Source: Nitratifractor sp. (GTDB lineage: Bacteria > Campylobacterota > Campylobacteria > Campylobacterales > Sulfurovaceae). From it: DNA of 17,658 bases. Below the pieces are notes generated by a model. That model was not told where the DNA came from. It ran no database searches and saw only the letters and a list, made by a program, of their open reading frames with translations. Shown in pieces: positions 1-5,706 of this stretch. Numbering within the stretch: the stretch's first letter is position 1; every line of letters starts with the position of its first letter. Location of the stretch: the NCBI GenBank assembly GCA_015485845.1, contig WFSU01000203.1:1-17658 (forward strand), given 5' to 3'. The position numbers and the translations under genes were made by a program.

Positions 1-138
1 AACGTAATTACCACCTACTTTAGATTAATAATTATATCATAAATACCATTATATGGGGCTTTGAGTTTGATTATAAAAGGGGAGGATTTCTCAATATTTC
101 TTGGGGTATTTTGGAAGGGGTTTTGTGCTTGAATAGGG

Positions 139-711
139 GTGAGTAGTTACAAATCTGGAATAGCCGCACATATTTGCGCGGCTAGCAAGCATGGTCCAAG
201 ATATGATGAAAAACAAACCAGAGAAGAGAGGATTTCCTATGATAACGGCATTTGGTTATGTTCAACTTGTGCTTCACTTATTGATAAAAATAACGGGACT
301 GATTTTTCAGTTTCATTATTACGAAAATGGAAAACAGATCATGAGTTGAAAACTTTTCAAGAACATTCAATAGGAAAAACTGAACCTAGTTTAACTGGTT
401 GGTGTGAGGAAGAATCTGGAAAATGGAAGCTGTTTGTTAAAAATAACTCGTCTGTGCCTTTTTTTGATTTGGTTGTATATGGATTTAAGATAGAACACTC
501 CGATGAAATGTTCGCAGACATCGAGATTTTGTTTGGTACAATACCTCCTCGTCAAACACTTAGTGATGTAGTTGATTATGAGGTACTAGCAGATGTAGGC
601 TTTGGAATTCCTCTGGTTGAATTAGAATATACAGATTCTGAAGGAAAGCATTGGAGAAGAGATCGTTTTGGAAAAGTTGAAGAAATTAGATCGAGAAAAC
701 CGTTTGATTGA
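139..711 (+). CDS. HNH-finger-type protein, N-terminally truncated, with C-terminal beta-type domain
   Basis: 190 residues from a GTG start; the frame has a TGA at 130-132, so it cannot extend further upstream. Residues 9-16 (AAHICAAS), 19-22 (GPRY), 36-44 (NGIWLCSTC) and the following LID...LLRKWK match, from memory, the HNH-like finger module of many defence-associated and hypothetical proteins, with His11 and the Cys41/Cys44 pair as likely metal ligands. In that family about 40 more residues with another CxxC normally precede the AAHI motif. They are absent here, and nothing like them appears in the 130 bases upstream. Residues 85-185 resemble a beta-rich domain ending in YTDSEGKHWRRDRFGK, a pattern I associate with hypothetical proteins. 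The gene is A+T-rich compared with the methyltransferase that follows. It may be a decayed remnant or may still be expressed. Nuclease activity is inference only; no gene partner lies downstream. Confidence 0.6.
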   Translation: MSSYKSGIAAHICAASKHGPRYDEKQTREERISYDNGIWLCSTCASLIDKNNGTDFSVSLLRKWKTDHELKTFQEHSIGKTEPSLTGWCEEESGKWKLFVKNNSSVPFFDLVVYGFKIEHSDEMFADIEILFGTIPPRQTLSDVVDYEVLADVGFGIPLVELEYTDSEGKHWRRDRFGKVEEIRSRKPFD

Positions 712-770
712 TAAAACCACAGTACAGCAGATACAGGGTTCAGATAAATACAATCGAAAATAATCTCACT

Positions 771-796
771 CGTTCCACATCTCCCGATGTGGAACG
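771..796 (+). repeat. REP-like palindrome, loop TCCC
   Basis: A perfect 11-bp inverted repeat: arm CGTTCCACATC (771-781), loop TCCC (782-785), arm GATGTGGAACG (786-796). The flanks (CTCA before, CCCTGT after) and the CGTT...AACG ends resemble short REP-type elements dispersed in many proteobacterial genomes. There is no T-run after it, so it does not look like a simple intrinsic terminator. A second, inverted copy lies at 860-885. Confidence 0.7.
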
Positions 797-859
797 CCCT
801 GTCGGATTACACACCCAAACACAAAATCTAACCTCTCAGTCACACAACATCCAAAAGAG

Positions 860-885
860 CGTTACGAAGCAGGAGCTTCGTAACG
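860..885 (-). repeat. REP-like palindrome, inverted copy, loop TCCT on the minus strand
   Basis: A perfect 11-bp inverted repeat: arm CGTTACGAAGC (860-870), loop AGGA (871-874), arm GCTTCGTAACG (875-885). Read on the minus strand it starts CTCGTTAC, has loop TCCT and ends AACGC, matching the skeleton of the 771-796 element (CGTT, six variable bases, C-TCCY-G, six complementary bases, AACG). The two therefore form a head-to-head pair 63 bases apart, like a BIME. The rest of 712-928 shows no convincing gene. Confidence 0.65.
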
Positions 886-928
886 AGAAAAAACCTCCCC
901 TTAACCCCATCTGCTATAAGATACCCCC

Positions 929-1666
929 ATGAAAAACATGGAAAACAAATGGAACAAAAAAGCACATCGATACGGCCGGTATACGACTGAGAATGATACC
1001 CTCGAGACAATCATCTGCGGAATGATGGAAGAGATGGGGGTGGATTTTTCCCGGAAGCGTGTCGTGGATATCGGGTGTGGGACGGGAGTTTATACGCTGC
1101 GGGTGGCGCAGAAGGCAGCGCAGGTCGATGCGCTCGATATCTCCGACGCGATGCTCGACGTCCTGCACGAAGACGCCCGAGCCCATGGGATCACCAATAT
1201 CCGGATGCATCACAACGACTGGATCGACTTCCCGCTGCCGGATGTCCCATACGACTATGCCCTGAGCACCATGTCACCGGCGACGCGGGAGGCTCGAGGG
1301 TTTGAACAGATGCACCAGGCAGCCCAAACGCGGATCTTCCTCGGCTGGGGGGACAAACGGGGGACGGGACTGATGGAGGAACTGTTTGCTGCCCATGGGC
1401 AGACCTACACCCCGCCCAACGGCGCGGTCAAGCTACGCGCCTGGCTCGAGGAGCACGCCATCCCCTACCGCCTCCGGGAACACGCTGAGACTAAAGTCCG
1501 GATCCGACCACTGTCCAAAGCGATCGAAGCCTACAGCTGGCGCGTGGAAGCCCACGGTGCTGTCCCTGATCCCCAGAGGGTCGAAGCCGTGCTGCGCCGT
1601 TATCTCAATGAAGAGGGGAACGTCGTCGAGCGGGTGGTCAACTACTTTAACCTGATCGTCTGGTAG
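929..1666 (+). CDS. Class I SAM-dependent methyltransferase
   Basis: 245 residues. The Rossmann-fold signature is clear: VVDIGCGTG at 45-53 (motif I, SAM binding), an acidic end of strand 2 (ALDIS, around 68-72), HNDWIDFPL around 95-103 (motif II/III region) and YDYALSTMSPA around 108-118 in the motif IV position. The C-terminal third has no further recognisable motif and probably binds the substrate, which cannot be named from sequence; small molecule or protein are both possible. ATG at 929 has no Shine-Dalgarno sequence. A TATAAG hexamer ends about 10 bases upstream, so the message may have a very short leader; Met4 at 938 is an alternative start. The gene is much richer in G+C than the DNA upstream. 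It converges on the MoaD-like gene with only four bases between the stop codons. Confidence 0.85.
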   Translation: MKNMENKWNKKAHRYGRYTTENDTLETIICGMMEEMGVDFSRKRVVDIGCGTGVYTLRVAQKAAQVDALDISDAMLDVLHEDARAHGITNIRMHHNDWIDFPLPDVPYDYALSTMSPATREARGFEQMHQAAQTRIFLGWGDKRGTGLMEELFAAHGQTYTPPNGAVKLRAWLEEHAIPYRLREHAETKVRIRPLSKAIEAYSWRVEAHGAVPDPQRVEAVLRRYLNEEGNVVERVVNYFNLIVW

Positions 1667-1670
1667 CGAA

Positions 1671-1952
1671 CTATTCAATCCCTTTTTTGCCGATGTACCC
1701 GGCAACATGCCCGGGAATCCCACCGGGAGGAATCAGAGACACCCGATCTCCGTCGTGGATCGTGGTGGTCTTGGGGACGACCTTGTGGTTGATAAAAACC
1801 GCTTCGACCTCTTCAGGATCGAACCCATACAGTTGCACCAGCTCGATCACCGTGATGGCATCAGGGATCTCAAGAGCGCGGGCACTCTGCACCCCTTTTT
1901 CGCGAAACGCTTCCTTCAATTGGGAAAAAGCACGAAATGTAATAACAGCCAT
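1671..1952 (-). CDS. MoaD/ThiS-family beta-grasp protein with C-terminal extension
   Basis: 93 residues. The order of elements fits the ubiquitin-like sulfur-carrier fold: a first strand (AVITFRAF), a helix, TVIELVQLYGFDPEEVEAVFINHKVV, and the conserved late segment HDGDRVSLIPPGG at about 66-78. Classical MoaD and ThiS end at a Gly-Gly that is adenylated and converted to thiocarboxylate. Here Gly77-Gly78 is followed by 15 more residues (IPGHVAGYIGKKGIE), so a carrier role would need processing, or the protein does something else. The start is well supported by AAGGAGA placed just before the ATG and a TATAAT upstream. No molybdopterin or thiazole genes are adjacent. Family assignment is good; function is uncertain. 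Confidence 0.75.
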   Translation of the reverse strand: MAVITFRAFSQLKEAFREKGVQSARALEIPDAITVIELVQLYGFDPEEVEAVFINHKVVPKTTTIHDGDRVSLIPPGGIPGHVAGYIGKKGIE

Positions 1953-1954
1953 TT

Positions 1955-1979
1955 TATCTCCTTTTTAGTAGTGATTATA
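1955..1979 (-). promoter_or_regulatory. Promoter -10 and ribosome binding site of the MoaD-like gene
   Basis: On the minus strand a consensus TATAAT (1979-1974) is followed by AAGGAGA just upstream of the ATG at 1952. The leader would be only about 15 bases. No good TTGACA -35 is visible, which is usual for Campylobacterota sigma-70 promoters. It lies in the 49-base gap after the PBP1A gene, so this gene is probably transcribed on its own. Confidence 0.5.
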
Positions 1980-2001
1980 GCCAATTTTCTTAAGGGCTTC
2001 C

Positions 2002-4191
2002 CTAAAACATCGCCTCTCCGTCTCCACCGACCGGCCGGGGACGTTTGGGTTTGAGATGGAGCGGATCGATCGGCTCGGGTTCTTTCTCAAGCGGAGGGAC
2101 AGGAGTCGTCTCAGGTTCTGCCGATGTATCATCAAGCGGGATCACTTCCATCTCGTCCGTGGCAGCCGGTGAGCTTTCCTCTTCCGCCCCTGTCTCCTGT
2201 GGCTGTGCTGTCTCCGATACCCCGTCAAACATGGCGCTGATGTTTGACGCGTCACTTTTCGGCACCTGGTGCTCCTCACCCGGCAGCGGAGAGATCGCCG
2301 TATAGAGCTCGGGATGACCCTCGACCTGCCCCGTCTTGACCCCTTCTGGCCGTTTGAACTGACGCGGAGTATCGGGATAGAGAGTCAAAAGCCTGCGGTA
2401 AAAATCGGCAAACGCCGGTGCCGCCACCGACCCACCTGTGGCGTGCCGTCCAATGGGACGATTGGAATCCCGGCCGTACCAGACGATCGTCGTCACGCTC
2501 GGGGAATAGCCGCAAAACCATGCATCGACCCCTCGGTTGGTCGTCCCGGTCTTACCCGCCAGTTCAATCCCCTCCACTTGCGCATTGCGCCCGGTGCCCC
2601 GCTTGACGACATCGCGGAGGATATCGGTCATGAGGTATGCCTGCTCCGGCTGGGTAAAATGGGCAATTTCCTTGGGGAAGGTCTCATAGAGTACCGCCCC
2701 GGCTTTGGAGACAATCTTGCTCACGAGACGCGGCTCGATCATGTGGCCGTGATTGGAAAAGACGGTGTAGATCTGTGCCATCTTAAGCGGGCTTAATCCC
2801 AGATTCCCCAGGGCTATCGAGAGGTCTTTGGGGATATCGGGGACATCGAGGAGTGCCAGCCGTTTGCGGATCACCTCTACCCCGATGTCGTAAACGAGGT
2901 TGACCGTGGCGAGGTTGCGGGAGTGCACCAACGCTTCACGCAGGGTGATGAAGCCTTTGTAGTCCCGCTCGTAATTGCGGGGCGACCAGATTTTCTTGTG
3001 CCCATTGACCGTGTACTGAAAGGTGCGTGCCAAATCAGTCAGTTTGGTCGCGGGATTGTACCCCATATCGAGTGCTGTCTGATAAACAAAGGGCTTGAAA
3101 GCCGAACCGGGCTGCCGCCGGGTCATGGTAATCCGGTTAAATGCACTCTGGTGATAATCAACACCACCCACAAGTGCCAGAATATCCCCGGTGGTGTTTT
3201 CGACCGCGATCAACCCACCGTTGAGATCAGTCGCATTGCGGTCGGCATCGAAACGTTTGTGCGCCCGGTCATATCCATGGCGGATCGACTCCCGCGCCAT
3301 CTGCTGCATCCCGAGATCGATGGTCGTGTAGATCGTATACCCCCCGGTGCGAATGTCACCAAGTCGCCCCTTGAAGCGACGGAGAAGCTCATCGACGATG
3401 TAGGGGGCGACATTCTGGGTCAGGCCGGTGCGGTAGACGTGCGGAGTTTCCTTGGATGCACGAAGATACTCCGGATCGGTGATCCATCCGAGTGACTTCA
3501 TCCGGTAGAGGATCGCGTTGGCCCGATTGAGTGCCCGCTTGTAATGACGGAGGGGGTTGTAGTACGAGGGGGCATTGGGCAGGCCGACGAGAAGCACTGA
3601 TTCTTTGAGGGTGAGATCTTTGAGGGCTTTGTGAAAATACCCCCGGGCAGCGGTTTTGACCCCGTAGTAATTGTTACCGTAGGGAATTTCGTTAAGGTAG
3701 CGCTCGAGGATTTGTTCTTTGGTGAGGCGATGCTCGATCTTAATGGCCAGGATCGCTTCGCGGATTTTTCGCATGAGCTTTTTTTGGCTGCTAAGCAAAG
3801 TAATCTTGATAAGCTGCTGGGTGATCGTGCTGCCCCCTTCGACAAAGTGCCCGGCTCGGATATCCCGGACGATGGCACGGAGGATGGCATCGGGATTGAC
3901 CCCGGGATGCTCGAAAAACTTCGTATCCTCGATCGCCACCAACCCCTCGATCAGATACGGAGGGATCTCATCGTAGGTGGCATAAAGGCGGTGACGACCC
4001 TTGAAAATATACGCCAACCGCTTGCCGTGCCGGTCGAGGATTTCACTCGAGGCATTGGGGGCGTAGTTGATCAGTTTGTCCGCATCGAGATCGGTTTCCT
4101 GATAAAAGTAGGCAAACACCGCCACCAGCAGAATAATGCCGGTCAACCCAAGCACGGTCAACAGCTTGATCAGCCGGGCGATCCACTTCAT
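2002..4191 (-). CDS. mrcA: Class A penicillin-binding protein (PBP1A), bifunctional glycosyltransferase/transpeptidase
   Basis: 729 residues from ATG at 4191. That start overlaps the maf stop as ATGA and has GAGGGA six bases upstream, so I prefer it to in-frame starts reaching 4224. A short cytoplasmic N-terminus and one membrane helix (about 9-30) come first. The GT51 glycosyltransferase domain shows EDTKFFEHPG (from Glu88), GGSTITQQ (119-126) and KEQILERYLNEIPYG. The transpeptidase domain has SAFK with nucleophile Ser363, SRN (424-426) and KTG (547-549), so both active sites look intact. The enzyme polymerises lipid II and cross-links peptides on the periplasmic side. The last 90 or so residues (about 640-729) are Pro/Glu/Asp-rich and probably disordered. 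Translation is likely coupled to maf. Confidence 0.95.
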   Translation of the reverse strand: MKWIARLIKLLTVLGLTGIILLVAVFAYFYQETDLDADKLINYAPNASSEILDRHGKRLAYIFKGRHRLYATYDEIPPYLIEGLVAIEDTKFFEHPGVNPDAILRAIVRDIRAGHFVEGGSTITQQLIKITLLSSQKKLMRKIREAILAIKIEHRLTKEQILERYLNEIPYGNNYYGVKTAARGYFHKALKDLTLKESVLLVGLPNAPSYYNPLRHYKRALNRANAILYRMKSLGWITDPEYLRASKETPHVYRTGLTQNVAPYIVDELLRRFKGRLGDIRTGGYTIYTTIDLGMQQMARESIRHGYDRAHKRFDADRNATDLNGGLIAVENTTGDILALVGGVDYHQSAFNRITMTRRQPGSAFKPFVYQTALDMGYNPATKLTDLARTFQYTVNGHKKIWSPRNYERDYKGFITLREALVHSRNLATVNLVYDIGVEVIRKRLALLDVPDIPKDLSIALGNLGLSPLKMAQIYTVFSNHGHMIEPRLVSKIVSKAGAVLYETFPKEIAHFTQPEQAYLMTDILRDVVKRGTGRNAQVEGIELAGKTGTTNRGVDAWFCGYSPSVTTIVWYGRDSNRPIGRHATGGSVAAPAFADFYRRLLTLYPDTPRQFKRPEGVKTGQVEGHPELYTAISPLPGEEHQVPKSDASNISAMFDGVSETAQPQETGAEEESSPAATDEMEVIPLDDTSAEPETTPVPPLEKEPEPIDPLHLKPKRPRPVGGDGEAMF

Positions 4192-4760
4192 CCTCGATCC
4201 CTCAGCCCACGCTCTTCTAACCATGGCAGCAAAACTTCAACCTGCAATCCCATCGCCGTACTCTCCCGGCCACGCACGTCCCGAATGTAGGAGCGACAGA
4301 ACCCTTCGACCATGCACGCTCCGGCTTTGCCTTCCCAATCCCAGCTGGCGAGATACGCTTCCAGGGCATCAGCATCAAATGGGTCGAAACGGTAATGGGT
4401 CGCTGAGGTATCCACGAGGAGAAACGCATCGGTCTTGAAGTGGAGTGAAGAGACGATCGCAATCTCCGAACCGCTCTGACGCAGCAGGATCTCTCGTGCC
4501 TCTTCTACCGTGTATGCCTTGCGTAAAATCGCCCTATCGGCAGCAACCACCACGCTGTCGGCGGTCAGTAGAGGCGTCTCGAGGCCGTATGCGCGCTCTG
4601 CCGCCTCGAGCTTCCCTTTACTGGCCTGATAAACGAAGGCATACGGGTCATCGGTGTTGATGTGATCCTCGTCAAACGCGACCGGCTTCTGGGTGTAGGC
4701 GATCCCAAATTGGTTGAGGAGTTTGGCACGGGTCGGGGACGCCGAACAAAGATAAAGCAT
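4188..4760 (-). CDS. maf: Maf family nucleoside triphosphate pyrophosphatase
   Basis: 190 residues, the usual Maf length. Seen: the N-terminal loop SASPTR (6-11) in the S-x-S-x-R position, Lys48 in the ASKGK segment, TADSVVV (67-72) with the conserved Asp68, EAREILLRQSG around 87-97, and GKAGACMVEG (144-153) in the place of the usual GKAGAY segment. Maf proteins hydrolyse non-canonical or canonical NTPs to NMP and pyrophosphate and were first linked to septum formation; they act in the cytoplasm. The 'ILGKP' and 'THxVxTG' segments of the family are divergent here (AILRKAY and AIVSSLH), so nucleotide preference cannot be guessed. The ATG lies 8 bases after the stop of the preceding membrane-protein gene and has no Shine-Dalgarno sequence. 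The end overlaps the PBP1A gene as ATGA. Confidence 0.88.
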   Translation of the reverse strand: MLYLCSASPTRAKLLNQFGIAYTQKPVAFDEDHINTDDPYAFVYQASKGKLEAAERAYGLETPLLTADSVVVAADRAILRKAYTVEEAREILLRQSGSEIAIVSSLHFKTDAFLLVDTSATHYRFDPFDADALEAYLASWDWEGKAGACMVEGFCRSYIRDVRGRESTAMGLQVEVLLPWLEERGLRDRG

Positions 4761-4768
4761 AACTTAAA

Positions 4769-5158
4769 TTAATCAACTTGCTTTTTAAGATATGCCATAA
4801 TCACACTTTTTAGTTCTTTCCCAACATTGAATGTAATTGATGGTAGCGTTTTTTCTTTTCGTTCATTGTTACTTCCATACAGCATACGAAGCATAGCTAA
4901 CGTAAGTACAAGAGGAACCATGACTGCTACTGTACTTATAGCTGCGGAAAATGAAGAGGGATTTTGGGTGGCTAAAAAAAGAAATATGTATCCTAATATA
5001 AACATAATAGTAATCAAAATTTTAAAAAGGAGAAATGCATCCTTTCTCTGACTTTGCATCTCCTCTTCATGTTGATATTTTTGTTGCAACATCTGCAATT
5101 CATGATCCGAAAACCGTTTGTCTTTCTGAGGGCTTTGATCTAACCAACTTTCATTCAT
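4769..5158 (-). CDS. Small two-helix membrane protein, partner of ImmA/IrrE peptidase
   Basis: 129 residues of no family I recognise. A charged, Gln/Glu-rich N-terminal part (about 12-40, including LQMLQQKYQHEEEM) looks helical, perhaps coiled coil. Two hydrophobic segments follow (about 42-63 and 71-93), then a basic stretch and a short amphipathic C-terminus. Both ends are predicted to be cytoplasmic. The start overlaps the stop of the metallopeptidase gene as ATGA, so the two are translationally coupled and probably act together. Base composition is low in G+C (32% counted over 4801-4860, against about 52% over 4201-4260 in maf), which suggests horizontal acquisition. Possible roles are membrane effector, peptidase substrate or immunity partner; none is demonstrated. 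Confidence 0.7.
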   Translation of the reverse strand: MNESWLDQSPQKDKRFSDHELQMLQQKYQHEEEMQSQRKDAFLLFKILITIMFILGYIFLFLATQNPSSFSAAISTVAVMVPLVLTLAMLRMLYGSNNERKEKTLPSITFNVGKELKSVIMAYLKKQVD

Positions 5159-5595
5159 GATATATATCCCAGGTTTTTTAATCGATACGTTATTGCAGCA
5201 GGAGAAACTTGTAATGCCTGTGCTATTTCTTCAATAGAACTCATTTTCATTTCGTGTAATAAAAAATCTATTTTTTCTTTTGGCATCAACAAATTGGCAG
5301 CAAATCTATTTGCTTCCGTTTCATAAGGATCATAATTGTCTAAATTAAAATTTTGTGCTGGATCACGAAAATGGACATTTCCATCATTTAAATGACCCAA
5401 AAAATAATGTCCCAGTTCATGTGCAAGTGTAAAATGTTGCCGATTGGGATGCATGTTAGTATCATATTCAATAATTATTTCCCCACTCGTTGGGTTTTTG
5501 TGAATTTGCCCATTTATATCTAAATGGTTGCTGGGGATAACAGTAATACCTTCGTTTCTTGCAATATCCAATGGATTAACAGCAAAAGCTTTCAT
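5155..5595 (-). CDS. ImmA/IrrE family zinc metallopeptidase
   Basis: 146 residues. The gluzincin-like signature is clear: FTLAHELGHYFLGH with His59, Glu60 and His63 forming HExxH, and YETEANRFAANLLMP (91-105), whose Glu94 is the probable third zinc ligand. The C-terminal part (about 119-145, EEIAQALQVSPAAITYRL) resembles the small helical DNA-binding-like tail common in this family. ImmA/IrrE proteins cleave repressor-type regulators of mobile elements or stress responses, and related domains occur in toxin-antitoxin and defence loci. The usual XRE-type repressor partner is absent here; a membrane protein follows instead. GGAGG seven bases before the ATG supports the start. The gene is A+T-rich and sits between alaS and maf with its own promoter region. 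Confidence 0.88.
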   Translation of the reverse strand: MKAFAVNPLDIARNEGITVIPSNHLDINGQIHKNPTSGEIIIEYDTNMHPNRQHFTLAHELGHYFLGHLNDGNVHFRDPAQNFNLDNYDPYETEANRFAANLLMPKEKIDFLLHEMKMSSIEEIAQALQVSPAAITYRLKNLGYIS

Positions 5596-5610
5596 CTGTT
5601 ATCCTCCACA

Positions 5611-5668
5611 GTTTTAGATATAAAAGTTTCTTAGATATTTAGATATACAGAATATAATATATTATATT
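5611..5668 (-). promoter_or_regulatory. Candidate promoter and operator of the metallopeptidase cassette
   Basis: A perfect 18-bp A+T palindrome (5651-5668, half-site AATATAATA) contains TATAAT in the minus-strand direction at 5666-5661. Between it and the start codon, the plus strand carries TTAGATAT three times (5614-5621, 5631-5638, 5639-5646), two of them directly adjacent. The arrangement (-10, then repeated octamers, then ribosome binding site) is what an autoregulated operator would look like. Promoter and binding-site roles are inferred. Confidence 0.45.
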
Positions 5669-5706
5669 TCCTTAAATATATCTGAAAGAAATGAAAGAAA
5701 TCTTCA

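Noticed and set aside
708..932. 74-residue open frame after the HNH-finger gene
   Set aside because: It runs straight through both REP-like hairpins, begins with TTG without a ribosome site and has no recognisable composition or domain.
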